A DNA stretch of 64,000 nt, from contig NZ_CP090983.1 in NCBI RefSeq assembly GCF_021513155.1, forward strand, positions 1,054,001 through 1,118,000, read 5' to 3'. Source of the stretch: Jeotgalibaca sp. MA1X17-3 (lineage in GTDB: Bacteria; Bacillota; Bacilli; Lactobacillales; Aerococcaceae). Positions 16,282 to 26,260 of the stretch are shown here, one piece after another (position 1 is the stretch's first letter; each line of letters starts with the position of its first letter). The position numbers and the translations under genes were made by a program. The notes beneath the pieces were generated by a model, which was not told the origin of the DNA, did not search any database, and saw only the letters and a list, made by a program, of their open reading frames with translations.

Positions 16282-17162
16282 TTGAAAAACTGGGGAAGGA
16301 ACCTATTTTTTATTTTATTTTCAATGTTGTTATTCGGATGTTCTACACCTAATAATGACACAAGCCAAACGGTTGAAAACGTTGGGATGGAAGAAATGAC
16401 GATGGACACAGATGTGGATTCAGAAGATAAAGAATCACAAGGGATAAAACTAATAGGAGATAAAGTTATTAAGACGGTAGATGTAAGTTATAAAACGGTC
16501 CATTATGAAGATACAATCAATTATATAATGGAAACCGTATCGAAATATAAAGCCTATGTAGAATACTCCTATGAGTCTACTTATTCTCAAGGAAATTCTG
16601 TTTCAAAAATGCAAAACCAAGAATATAGAACTATTAATTATACATTTAGAGTCCCAACGAAAGATCTAGAAGCGTTCCTGAAAGATATAGAGGGAGCACA
16701 AGCTGTAAAAGTAAGTGAACAAATTGGTTCTCAAGATGTTACACAGATGTATCGAGATACTGAAACAAGAATCAATGTACTTGAAAAAAAGAAAAAAGAT
16801 TGAATGAGTTACTAGAACAAGCAGACACGATTGATCAGATTATTCAAATTGAAAATAGTCTAAGTGATACTATTTCAGAAAGAGAACAACTACAATCGCA
16901 ATTAGATGGTTTTGATGATTTAATTGATTATACAGCTGTTCACATGACCATTGAAGAAAGACAACGAGTATCTTCTAGAAGTGGAGACTCTATTCCTTTT
17001 TGGGAGCGAGTGAAAGAAGCGTTATTAGATTCTGTTTTTGTCTTTTACTACTGGGTACAGAATGCATTTATTTGGATCATTTATGCATTACCATTTTTAA
17101 TTATTATTGGGATTATAGTTTTTATTGTCTACATTTTTTTAAAAAATAAAAGACTGAAATAG
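16282..17162 (+). pseudogene. DUF4349 domain lipoprotein, broken by one frameshift
   Basis: Starts at TTG 16282 with GAGGGGA upstream. The N-terminus is a lipoprotein signal with lipobox LLFGC (Cys about 20). The DUF4349 body follows (VRTVDVSYKTV-like region, TFRVPTKDLEAFLKDIE, QIGSQDVTQMYRDTETRI). Frame is lost in the A6 run 16792-16797; one extra A restores LEKKKKRLNELLEQADTIDQ and a coiled coil, then a C-terminal transmembrane helix (about FIWIIYALPFLIIIGIIVF) and a basic tail. About 293 residues when joined. The role is unknown. Likely a homopolymer error. Confidence 0.85.
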
Positions 17163-17494
17163 GGTGAAATGTAGTTTAAATGAAAAAAACGAAAAAAATT
17201 CTTGAACGAAACTATATATCCTCATTTATTTATCATAAAAATATTGCAGATAATAGCTCAATTTAAAATATCAATATACAATAATCGTTCACAATTAAAA
17301 GCGCTTCCATCTTTAGTTTACATACATTATTGAAATATATTGAAAAATAAAAAAAGAAATATACCTCATATCTTGTTGTTTAATGGCACAAATCCCTAAG
17401 CAATGTTATTATGAAGATAAGAAGTATTTAATAATTTTTTAATAAATACAAACATGCTCATTTAGCAGGTTTTTTACAAGGGAGAAGGGGTAGT
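17163..17494 (+). promoter_or_regulatory. Intergenic region before glgB with a cre-like site
   Basis: 332 nt without a gene. It contains TAAAAGCGCTTCCA at 17296-17309, which fits the CcpA cre consensus (TGWNANCGNTNWCA) at all but two positions, consistent with carbon-source control of the glycogen operon. I cannot name a convincing -35/-10 pair; the region is very AT-rich. The ribosome site AGAAGGGG lies at 17482-17489. Confidence 0.5.
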
Positions 17495-19405
17495 ATGAAA
17501 AGAAACCTTTTTGAAAATTTAGAAAAAGAGATGTATTTATTCAATAAGGGAGAACATTATGAAAGTTATCGGATAATGGGAAGTAAAAGAAGTTTTGAAA
17601 ATAAACAAGACGGCTGGAGGTTTACAGTGTGGGCTCCACACGCAAAGCAAGTGTCGCTTGTGGGAGACTTCACTAATTGGGAAAATGTTTCTATGGATAA
17701 AGTTGCAGAAACAGGGGCTTGGTCTGTTTTCCATACGCAAGCTGATGAAGGGCACTGTTATAAATACTTTATTGAAGATCAACAAGGAAATTCGAAGTAC
17801 AAAATTGATCCTTTTGCTTTAGCCTTTGAGGTCCCACCGAAAGATGCTTCCATTATTCAAGATTTACCAGAAAAAAAATGGAATGATGGTAGATGGAGAG
17901 CCAATAAAAAACGGAAACCCATCTATAAAAAACCACTTAATATTTATGAGCTACATTTCAGTTCATGGAAACAACATGAAGATGGTACTCCTTATTCTTT
18001 TTATGAACTATCCGAAACACTCCTTCCATATGTAAAAGAAATGGGCTATACACATATCGAACTGATGCCCGTTATGGAACACCCGCTTGAAGCGTCCTGG
18101 GGTTACCAAACCACTGGGTTTTACGCAGTTGCTGCTCGCTTTGGTAATGTTTTAGAGTTTAGAGAGTTTATAGATAAAGCTCATCAACAGGGGATTGGGG
18201 TTATAGTCGATTGGGTGCCTGGTCATTTTTGTAAAAATGATTATGCATTAGCTTATTTTGACGGAACGCCTACCTATGAATATCACGATCCTAATCGTGC
18301 CATCAACCAGCGTTGGGGAACGTTAAATTTTGATTTAGGGAAAAACCAAGTACACAGCTTTTTAATTTCAAATGCTATTTTCTGGTTGGAAGAATTTCAC
18401 TTAGACGGAATCAGAGTGGATGCTGTTTCAAATATGTTGTATTTGGATTATGACGAAGGAGATTGGACTCCTAATGAAGATGGTGGAAATGATAATCGAC
18501 AAGGAACTGCATTTTTAAAAAAATTAAATACCGTCGTATTTAATCGTGATCCGGATACATTAATGATTGCAGAAGAGAGTACAGCATGGGCAAATGTAAC
18601 GAAGCCCATTGAACTTGGTGGTCTTGGTTTTAATTACAAGTGGAATATGGGTTGGATGAACGACACCTTAAAATTCTACTCCATGGATCCTCTCCATAGA
18701 AAAAATCACTTTAACCTTATTACCTTTTCATTTATGTATGCTTTCAATGAAAACTTCATTTTACCTTTCTCCCATGATGAAGTTGTTCATGGTAAAAAAT
18801 CATTACTAGGGAAAGTTCCTGGAGATCGTTATAACCAGTTTGCAACATTGAGGAATATTCAAGCATATATGATGTCTCATCCAGGAAAGAAATTGAATTT
18901 CATGGGAAATGAGATGGGAGTATTTCTAGAGTGGAGATTTTATGAGCAGCTAGAATGGTCCTCTTTGGAACAAGAATTTAATCAAGAATATCAAAATTAT
19001 ATTAAAGAATTGAATCATTTATATCTAAATCAAAAAGCACTTCACGAAATTGACGATGCACGTTCCGGTACAGAAATTATCGATGCAGATAATCATGAAG
19101 AATCTATCCTTTCTTTTATTCGAAAGTCAGAGAAAGAAAGAGATTTTTTAATTATCGTATGTAATTTTACACCGGTAGAGAGAAGAGATTTTAAAATGGG
19201 TGTTCCTTACGAAGGAATCTATGAAGAACTTTTGAATACAGAACGACAAGAGTTTGGAGGAACGTGGACAAAAGGCCAAGAAGACATGCGAACGATGGCA
19301 GAACCATATAAGCAATTCGAACATTCTATCAATTTGATCGTACCAGCAATGGGTGTTTTATATATACGTCCCAAAAGAATTTATGGAGTAAATAAAAAGA
19401 AATAA
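17495..19405 (+). CDS. glgB: 1,4-alpha-glucan branching enzyme
   Basis: 636 residues, normal for GlgB. It introduces alpha-1,6 branches into glycogen. N-terminal CBM48 domain (GWRFTVWAPHAKQVSLVGDF, near 33-52), GH13 catalytic domain with ELMPVMEHPLEASWGYQTTG (about 189-208), nucleophile Asp in DGIRVDAVSN (about 304-313), acid Glu in MIAEESTAW (about 357-365) and LPFSHDEVVHGKKSL (about 424-438), then a C-terminal beta domain. First gene of glgBCDAP; its stop overlaps an upstream ATG (TAATG) for glgC, though I prefer a later glgC start. Confidence 0.96.
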   Translation: MKRNLFENLEKEMYLFNKGEHYESYRIMGSKRSFENKQDGWRFTVWAPHAKQVSLVGDFTNWENVSMDKVAETGAWSVFHTQADEGHCYKYFIEDQQGNSKYKIDPFALAFEVPPKDASIIQDLPEKKWNDGRWRANKKRKPIYKKPLNIYELHFSSWKQHEDGTPYSFYELSETLLPYVKEMGYTHIELMPVMEHPLEASWGYQTTGFYAVAARFGNVLEFREFIDKAHQQGIGVIVDWVPGHFCKNDYALAYFDGTPTYEYHDPNRAINQRWGTLNFDLGKNQVHSFLISNAIFWLEEFHLDGIRVDAVSNMLYLDYDEGDWTPNEDGGNDNRQGTAFLKKLNTVVFNRDPDTLMIAEESTAWANVTKPIELGGLGFNYKWNMGWMNDTLKFYSMDPLHRKNHFNLITFSFMYAFNENFILPFSHDEVVHGKKSLLGKVPGDRYNQFATLRNIQAYMMSHPGKKLNFMGNEMGVFLEWRFYEQLEWSSLEQEFNQEYQNYIKELNHLYLNQKALHEIDDARSGTEIIDADNHEESILSFIRKSEKERDFLIIVCNFTPVERRDFKMGVPYEGIYEELLNTERQEFGGTWTKGQEDMRTMAEPYKQFEHSINLIVPAMGVLYIRPKRIYGVNKKK

Positions 19406-19415
19406 TGATTTTAAA

Positions 19416-19452
19416 AAGGAGGGAAAGGGAAGATATCTTCCCGAAAACCATG
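19416..19452 (+). promoter_or_regulatory. Ribosome site of glgC separated from its ATG by a hairpin
   Basis: AAGGAGG at 19416-19422 lies 27 nt before ATG 19450, too far for normal initiation. Between them is GGGAAG-ATAT-CTTCCC (19427-19442), a perfect 6-bp hairpin. If it folds, the effective spacing falls to about 11 nt. An ATG at 19405 overlapping the glgB stop is the alternative start and would place this element inside the coding region. Confidence 0.5.
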
Positions 19453-20598
19453 GAAAAAGAATTATTAGCTATGATACTCGCGGGTGGACAAGGTTCTAGA
19501 CTCGGAAAGTTGACTCGTGAAACTGCAAAACCAGCTGTACCTTTTGGGGGACGTTATCGTATTATCGATTTCGTTTTAAGTAACTGTTCGAACTCTGGTA
19601 TTAATAACCTCGGAGTAATTACTCAGTATCAACCTCTTGAATTAAATGAACACATTAGTAACGGTGAATCTTGGGGAATGAACGGTCATAATGGAAGTGT
19701 TACGATTGTTCAACCTTATACGGACTCAGAAGGAGAAAGTTGGTTTAAAGGAACTGCGAATGCAATTACGAACAGCTTGCCTTATATTGATTCTGTAAAT
19801 CCAAAATACTTACTGGTCCTCTCTGGTGATCATATTTACAAAATGGATTACGAACCGATGTTTGAGTACCATAAAGAAACAGGTGCTGATTTAACAGTCG
19901 GAGTAATTCCAGTGACAATGGAAGAAGCTTCTCGTTTTGGAATTATGAATACCGATGAGAATGGAAAAGTTATTGAATTTGAAGAAAAACCTGAAGTTCC
20001 TAAAAATAATTTAGCCTCTATGGGGATTTATATTTTTAACTGGGACAAACTTCGTAAAATATTGGTAGAAGATAAAGAAACTGATAAAAAAATGATAGAC
20101 TTTGGACACGACGTAATTCCTGTTTATTTAGAAAACAAAGAAAAAATATATGCCTATGCATTTGAAGGATATTGGAAAGATGTAGGTACTATTGAAAGTC
20201 TTTGGGAAGCGAATATGGAATTTTTAGATCCTAATCATAGCTTACATATTCGACAAGAAGCATGGCAGATTTATACAAATAATCAAGTATCTCCTCCACA
20301 GTTTTTAACAGATACATCTGATGTAGCTCATTCAATGATTGTAGATGGCTGCTATGTTGAAGGAGAAGTCAAAAATTCTCTTCTTTCCCAAGGGGTTCAA
20401 GTTGGAGAAGGCAGTTCTGTTAAAAATAGCGTTGTTATGGCAAATTCAAAAGTAGGCAAAAATGTACAGATGGATTATGTGATTATAGGAGAGCACGCCA
20501 TTATTGAAGATGGGGCTAAGTTAGTTGGTAAAAAAGGAGCAATAGAAGTTGTAGGGTACGGAGAACGGATTGGAGGGCAAAAAAATGAGAATGAATAG
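19450..20598 (+). CDS. glgC: Glucose-1-phosphate adenylyltransferase, catalytic subunit
   Basis: 382 residues from ATG 19450 (MEKELLAMILAGGQGSRLGK, matching the usual GlgC N-terminus). Makes ADP-glucose from ATP and glucose-1-phosphate. The nucleotide motif GGQGSRLGKLT, the KPAVPFGGRYRIIDF segment, LSGDHIYKMDY (catalytic Asp) and EEKP are present, followed by a left-handed beta-helix C-terminus (VKNSVVMANSKVGKN). An in-frame ATG at 19405 would add 15 residues. Overlaps glgD by 14 nt, consistent with a GlgC/GlgD heterotetramer. Confidence 0.95.
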   Translation: MEKELLAMILAGGQGSRLGKLTRETAKPAVPFGGRYRIIDFVLSNCSNSGINNLGVITQYQPLELNEHISNGESWGMNGHNGSVTIVQPYTDSEGESWFKGTANAITNSLPYIDSVNPKYLLVLSGDHIYKMDYEPMFEYHKETGADLTVGVIPVTMEEASRFGIMNTDENGKVIEFEEKPEVPKNNLASMGIYIFNWDKLRKILVEDKETDKKMIDFGHDVIPVYLENKEKIYAYAFEGYWKDVGTIESLWEANMEFLDPNHSLHIRQEAWQIYTNNQVSPPQFLTDTSDVAHSMIVDGCYVEGEVKNSLLSQGVQVGEGSSVKNSVVMANSKVGKNVQMDYVIIGEHAIIEDGAKLVGKKGAIEVVGYGERIGGQKNENE

Positions 20599-21747
20599 TA
20601 TGTGTGCCATTATCAATATGACAGAAGCAAGCACTCAAAAATTATTTCCTTTAACATGGATGAGACCCATCTCAGCACTGCCGTTTGCCTCACGTTATCG
20701 AATGGTAGATTTTAGTCTATCCAGTATTAGTCATGCTGGAATGGATTCAGTAGCTATTTTTATTGGGGGAACGGGTCGTTCAGTTTATGACCATATTCGA
20801 AGAGGGGCAGAATGGAATTTAGCCTCACGCCTACGGGGAGGAATATTTACCTATTCACAGACCTACATGAAGCAATTCATGATTGAACAGACATATGGAC
20901 AGGATGACTTTTATTCCAACCATAAAGAATTTTTACAAAAATCAAAAGCTGAATATGTAGTAGTGATGGGGGGCGCTTTGTAGCGAATGTGGATTACAAG
21001 CGCGTTCTCAACCAACATCTGGAAGCTCCAGGAGATATAACAGTCGTTTACAAAAATATTGAAACAAATAAAATAAAAAAACATCCTGAAGAAAGAATAC
21101 TGAGAATGGACCAAAATGGTAAATTATTAGAGTCCTATCCTGTGAAGGATTACGTTTATGATGAGCCAACTCTACCTGTGAGTATGAATATTTATTTTCT
21201 AAGTGTACGTAAAATGTTAGAAATTATAGCGCGCTCTGAAGAAGAAGGGCTTCGTTTGGATGCAGATCGTTTAGTATCTCATTATCTAAAGGATTATGAT
21301 GTAAATCCAAGGGAATATCCAAGTTATTTAGCTTTGGTAGATTCAATTGAATCGTATTACGAAGCAAACATGGAATTGCTAGATAAAGAAGTATTTAATG
21401 AGCTTTTCAATACACGACTTCCTATTATGACAAAAGTCAAGAATGAAGCACCTACTTACTATTCAAAAACAGCAAAAGTAACTGGCTCTTTATTTGCTAC
21501 TGGATGTGTAATTGAAGGAACCGTTGATCATTCGTTGATTTTCCGAAAAGTAAAAGTTGCAGAAGATGCAGTCGTCAAAAACTCTATTATTATGCAAGGT
21601 TCAAAAATTGGAAAAGGTGCTGTTCTAGAATATTGTATTTTAGACAAGAACGTTGTTGTTCAACCAGGAGTAGAATTAAAAGGGACACCTGATAATCTAA
21701 TCGTACTACAGAAAAATAAAGAAGTAGTATTGGAGGAAGAGGGTTAA
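20585..21747 (+). pseudogene. glgD: Glucose-1-phosphate adenylyltransferase regulatory subunit GlgD, one frameshift
   Basis: GlgD is the non-catalytic paralogue that raises GlgC activity in Firmicutes. The N-terminus MRMNSMCAIINMTEASTQKL and PISALPFASRYRMVDFSLS are typical. Frame is lost in the G6 run 20968-20973; one more G yields VVMGGRFVANVDYKRVL and about 387 residues, ending in beta-helix repeats (VDHSLIFRKVKVAEDAVVKN). Catalytic residues of GlgC are replaced as expected for GlgD. Start ATG 20585 has GGAGGG upstream. Likely a homopolymer error, since the operon is otherwise complete. Confidence 0.92.
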
Positions 21748-21748
21748 T

Positions 21749-23181
21749 ATGAAAATATTATTTGCAGCAGGAGAAGCAGCACCCTTTTTTAAAACTGGTG
21801 GGCTAGGGGATGTCGCCTATGCTTTACCAAAAGAATTAGTAAAACAAGGTGTCGATGTTCGTGTTGTTCTTCCTTACTACAGTAGCATGCCAGATAAATA
21901 TAAAAAAATGGCAGAAGATGTCCTTCATTTTACTGTAAAAGTAGGATGGAGAGATGTTTATTGTGGTATAAAAAGAATAGTATTAGATGAAGTAACGTAT
22001 TACTTTGTTGATAATGAAGATTATTTCAATCGTTCCTCTTTATATGGGGATTGGGATGATGGAGAGCGATTTGGTTTCTTTTCTATGGCAGTGATTGAAA
22101 TGATGGAAAAAATTGATTTTATTCCAGATGTTTTACATGTAAATGATTGGCATACGGCTATGATTCCTGTATTACTAGTGGATAAATATCATTGGATTGA
22201 AGCGTACCAAAATATCCGTAAAGTTATTACGATTCATAATATACAATTTCAAGGAATTTATGATCCTAGTATTTTATCGTCTGTATTTAACACAGGAAGT
22301 AGTATCTTCCATGAAGGTGGAGTTGCTTTCTACGGAAAAGTTAACTTTTTAAAGGGTGGTATTAATTTTTCGGATGTTGTTACAACCGTTAGCCCAACGT
22401 ATGCTAATGAAATACAGACAGCAGAATTTGCAAATGGTTTAGAAAAAGTTCTTCAATTCAATAGTTGGAAAATACAAGGAATTATTAATGGGATTGACTA
22501 TGAAATGAATAATCCCGAAACAGATGAAAAAATTCCTTATCACTTCTCTATAAAAGATTTAAAAGGAAAAGAAAAAAACAAAGTAGCTTTACAAGAAAAA
22601 GTAGGATTACCTGTTGATAAAGATATTCCACTGATTTCTAGTGTAAGTCGTTTAACCGACCAAAAAGGATTCCAGCTCGTTCAAGAAAAAATGGAAGAAT
22701 TATTGAACACTCGTAACGTTCAAGTATTGATTTTAGGTACGGGAGATCAGAAGTATGAGCATTCGTTTAGTTATTTCGAAAAAAATATCCAGATCAATTT
22801 AAAGCGGTTCTTGATTTCGATATAGGGCTCGCTCAACAAATTTATGCAGGTTCTGATTTATTCTTGATGCCGTCTGCTTTTGAGCCATGCGGTCTATCAC
22901 AGATGATGTCCTTACGATATGGAACTCTCCCCCTTGTTCATGAAACAGGTGGTCTAAAAGATACGGTTATTCCCTATAATATGACTACAGGTGAAGGAAC
23001 TGGATTTAGTTTCTATGATTTCAATGGTTATACAATGTTAGGTACGATTTATCGAGCATTAGATATATATGAGAATCAACCAAAAGCTTGGCGAAACTTA
23101 ATCAGTCAAGGAATGAATATTGATTTTAGTTGGGAAAAACCAGCAAAAAAATATATAAAAATATATGACTCTCTTGTATAA
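21749..23181 (+). pseudogene. glgA: Glycogen synthase (ADP-glucose dependent), one frameshift
   Basis: Transfers glucose from ADP-glucose to the growing alpha-1,4 chain. The N-terminal KTGGLGDVAYALPKEL motif (ADP-glucose binding, about residue 15) and HVNDWHTAM are present in the first GT5 domain. Frame is lost in the A7 run 22779-22785; one extra A restores SYFEKKYPDQFKAVLDFDIG, continuing to AGSDLFLMPSAFEPCGLSQM, the conserved GT1/GT5 C-terminal motif. Joined length is 477 residues, exactly the family norm. One nucleotide follows the glgD stop, so the genes are tightly coupled. Confidence 0.94.
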
Positions 23182-23208
23182 GAGAGTTATCATTGAAAGA
23201 GGAAGAAC

Positions 23209-25635
23209 ATGCAACCAATTAGTGTAGAACAATTCAAAGATGATTATATCAAAAAGTTTGAACAGCTATATGCGTATAATTATAAAGAAGGAACACAAAG
23301 GGAAAAATTTTCCGCATTAGGTTTCTTAGTTAAGAACTACTATATGGGTGACTGGAAAGATACAGTTGACGAATATAGAGACGAAAAGAAAAAGCAAATG
23401 TTCTATTTTTCTATGGAATATTTACCTGGTAGAATGTTAAGAAGTAATTTATTGAACCTTGGTCTAACGGAAGTAGTTGAGGAAGGTTTACAAGAATTAG
23501 GGTTAAATCTAGATAATATTACTCTAGGAGAAGTTGATCCAGCACTTGGAAACGGTGGTTTGGGTAGATTAGCTTCTTGTTTCATGGACTCCATTGCTTC
23601 AAAAGGACTCCCTGGACACGGAAATGGAATTCGCTATCAATATGGTTTATTTAAACAGAAATTCATTGATGGACACCAAATTGAATTACCAGAAAACTGG
23701 TTACGTAATGGAAACGTATGGGAAGTTCGTAAAGAAAATAAAGCAGTAGTAATCAGATTTGGTGGAGAAGTATATATGGTACCAGATGATCATGGTGAAC
23801 TACATCCACATTATCACCATACCCAAAACATTCTGGCAGTTCCGTATGATACTGCACAAGTAGGTTATCAAAATGATACGGTTAATAACTTACGTCTTTG
23901 GGCTGCAGAAATCCCATACGGAGACGAGTACCTTTTCCGTACAGAAGAAGACCGGGATGGAGTAAAACAAATTACAGAAGTTCTTTATCCGGATGACTCT
24001 AGTTATGAAGGAAGACTTTTACGATTGAAACAAGAATATTTCCTTTCTTCTGCGGGGATTCAAAGTATTGTACGTTACTATCAAACGCTGAATGAAGATT
24101 GGAGTTTATTTGCAGATAAAGTTGCTATTCACGTAAATGATACTCACCCAGCACTTGCAGTTCCTGAATTAATGCGACTACTATTAGATGATGTTCGATT
24201 AACGTGGGATCAAGCTTGGGAAATTACGAAGAAAACAATTAGTTATACCAATCATACAATTTTACAGGAAGCAATGGAGAAATGGCCGATTGACATGGTT
24301 AAAGATCTACTGCCTCGTATTTATCAAATTATTGAAGAAATCAACCGTCGCTATGTTGAGAAAAAACTTCCTTTATATGGAGAAGATTTGACATATCGTA
24401 CAGCTATTATTGGAAATGGTCAGATTAGAATGGCTAACTTAGCAATCATTGGAAGCCATAGTGTGAACGGAGTTGCTAGACTGCATACTACTATTCTGAT
24501 TAATGAAACGCTAAATGACTTCTATCTTATTTATCCAGGTAAATTCAATAATAAGACAAATGGTATTACACAAAGAAGATGGATGCAGATCTCTAATCGT
24601 GGGTTAACCGAAATGTTAGATGATGTTATTGGAACAAGTTGGAAGAAAGAGCCAGACGAGTTAGTTATGTTGAAAGCATATAAAGATGATGAAAAAGTTT
24701 TACAACGCCTAGAAGATGTAAAAATTGAAAACAAAAAACGATTTGCAAGCTATGTGAAAGATGAAATGGGAATCGTTATTGATCCGAATGCTATCTTTGA
24801 CGTTCAAATTAAGCGACTTCATGCCTATAAACGTCAACTTCTAAATGTTTTACATATTCTAGACCGCTACTTACAAATTAAAGATAATCCAGAAATTGAT
24901 ATGCCAAAACGTGTATTCATTTTTGGAGCAAAAGCAGCACCTAGTTATCATTACGCAAAACAAATCATTAAATTAATCAATGCGGTTGCAAAAATGGTTA
25001 ATAATGATGAGGAGATTAATGATTTAATCAAAGTCGTCTTTATTGAAAACTATGGTGTTTCTCTAGCAGAGTTAATTATTCCAGCTGCTGATGTAAGTGA
25101 ACAAATTTCTCTAGCTGGAAAAGAAGCATCTGGTACGAGCAATATGAAATTGATGGCAAATGGTGCTCTAACAATGGCAACAATGGATGGAGCTACTGTT
25201 GAAATCTTTGAGAGTGTTGGAGAAGGTAATATTTATATCTTTGGTTTAGGGAATGATGAAGTACAAGAGTATTATGCGAATGGAACATATAATTCTCATG
25301 ACCTTTATGATAATAATCCACGACTGAAACGAGTATTGAATCTGTTGATTGATGGAACAATCCCTGATATTCAACAAGAAGGTGCAGATATTTTTGATAG
25401 TTTAGTTAAATTTAATGATGAGTATTTCTTATTGAAAGACTTTGATAGTTATATTCGCGCTCAATATAAATTAGATGAAGATTTTAAAGATCGTACGCTT
25501 TGGAATCAAATGGCGTTGATGAATATTGCACACGCAGGTCGCTTCTCAGCTGACTATACCATCATGCGGTATGCAAAAGAAATTTGGAAAATTTTCCCTC
25601 GTGGAGATATGGGACGTACTTTCCTCCCACAATAA
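23209..25635 (+). CDS. glgP: Glycogen/maltodextrin phosphorylase
   Basis: 808 residues. Phosphorolyses alpha-1,4 glucan ends to glucose-1-phosphate. Recognised by MEYLPGRMLRSNLLNLGL, GNGGLGRLASCFMDS, NDTHPALAVPELMRLL, and the pyridoxal phosphate site GKEASGTSNMKLMANGALTM near residues 641-660, where the Lys binds the cofactor. Last gene of the operon, followed by a terminator. Having synthesis and breakdown in one mRNA is usual for Firmicute glg operons. Confidence 0.96.
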   Translation: MQPISVEQFKDDYIKKFEQLYAYNYKEGTQREKFSALGFLVKNYYMGDWKDTVDEYRDEKKKQMFYFSMEYLPGRMLRSNLLNLGLTEVVEEGLQELGLNLDNITLGEVDPALGNGGLGRLASCFMDSIASKGLPGHGNGIRYQYGLFKQKFIDGHQIELPENWLRNGNVWEVRKENKAVVIRFGGEVYMVPDDHGELHPHYHHTQNILAVPYDTAQVGYQNDTVNNLRLWAAEIPYGDEYLFRTEEDRDGVKQITEVLYPDDSSYEGRLLRLKQEYFLSSAGIQSIVRYYQTLNEDWSLFADKVAIHVNDTHPALAVPELMRLLLDDVRLTWDQAWEITKKTISYTNHTILQEAMEKWPIDMVKDLLPRIYQIIEEINRRYVEKKLPLYGEDLTYRTAIIGNGQIRMANLAIIGSHSVNGVARLHTTILINETLNDFYLIYPGKFNNKTNGITQRRWMQISNRGLTEMLDDVIGTSWKKEPDELVMLKAYKDDEKVLQRLEDVKIENKKRFASYVKDEMGIVIDPNAIFDVQIKRLHAYKRQLLNVLHILDRYLQIKDNPEIDMPKRVFIFGAKAAPSYHYAKQIIKLINAVAKMVNNDEEINDLIKVVFIENYGVSLAELIIPAADVSEQISLAGKEASGTSNMKLMANGALTMATMDGATVEIFESVGEGNIYIFGLGNDEVQEYYANGTYNSHDLYDNNPRLKRVLNLLIDGTIPDIQQEGADIFDSLVKFNDEYFLLKDFDSYIRAQYKLDEDFKDRTLWNQMALMNIAHAGRFSADYTIMRYAKEIWKIFPRGDMGRTFLPQ

Positions 25636-25642
25636 AGCCTAT

Positions 25643-25680
25643 AAAAAGAACGGACCTTCAAAAAAAGGTCCGTTCTTTTT
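25643..25680. terminator. Terminator of the glycogen operon
   Basis: Perfect 16-bp stem: AAAAAGAACGGACCTT with AAGGTCCGTTCTTTTT. A/T tracts on both sides allow use by the convergent gene at 25692 as well. Confidence 0.9.
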
Positions 25681-25691
25681 AGTATGTATAC

Positions 25692-26066
25692 TTACTTTGC
25701 AATACGAGAAAATAAATATTCTTTTTGTTCTGCTTCATCAAATAATAGGAGCGAGTATTCATTTTTTTTAGTTATATTTATTGAATATCCGTACTGATCT
25801 TGAAAAAGTAACTCATTGTTTAAAATATTTTGTAACGTTAATTCTAGGGGGCTGTTGTTCATGAAGATATTTGATTTTTCACTGATTTCCAGTAAAAGAT
25901 CCCCTTTATCTGATACCCAAAGTCCTTTCCATTTTTTTAATGAAAGATCCTTTGTTTTGGACTTTTTCTCTTGTTGAGTGAGACGTAACTGGATCATAAA
26001 AGGAATCATGCTGAATAGTAGTGATAGTACAAAAACAACTTTTTTGAGTAACGTTTTCTGTTTCAA
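25692..26066 (-). CDS. Small membrane-anchored protein, DUF4828-like
   Basis: 124 residues with one N-terminal transmembrane segment (about 9-26, VVFVLSLLFSMIPFMIQL), a basic patch, and a globular domain beginning WKGLWVSDKGDLLLEISEKS, with a later QDQYGYSINITK stretch. This matches my memory of the DUF4828 family found in lactic acid bacteria, but the assignment is tentative and its function is unknown. ATG 26064-26066 is preceded by AAGGATG. Monocistronic, convergent to glgP. Confidence 0.62.
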   Translation of the reverse strand: MKQKTLLKKVVFVLSLLFSMIPFMIQLRLTQQEKKSKTKDLSLKKWKGLWVSDKGDLLLEISEKSNIFMNNSPLELTLQNILNNELLFQDQYGYSINITKKNEYSLLLFDEAEQKEYLFSRIAK

Positions 26067-26195
26067 TTTATTTCATCCTTTTATAAGTGTTGATAGTCTT
26101 ATTATATTCCATCCATTATAAAATGGTAGAGTACTTAGACTACAAACAGGTTACAAATTATATATTTTTTATTACGAGTGATTGCAGATGAGAGA

Positions 26196-26212
26196 ATAGA
26201 ATGCTATTCTAT
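26196..26212. repeat. Small palindrome upstream of the aspartate kinase gene
   Basis: ATAGAAT-GCT-ATTCTAT, seven perfect pairs, about 48 nt before the start codon. It could be an operator or short RNA hairpin. No lysine riboswitch or T-box element is visible in the 190-nt gap. Confidence 0.45.
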
Positions 26213-26260
26213 ATGAATGAATAATGAAAATAAGATGAGAAAAAGTAATGAGGTAATTCT

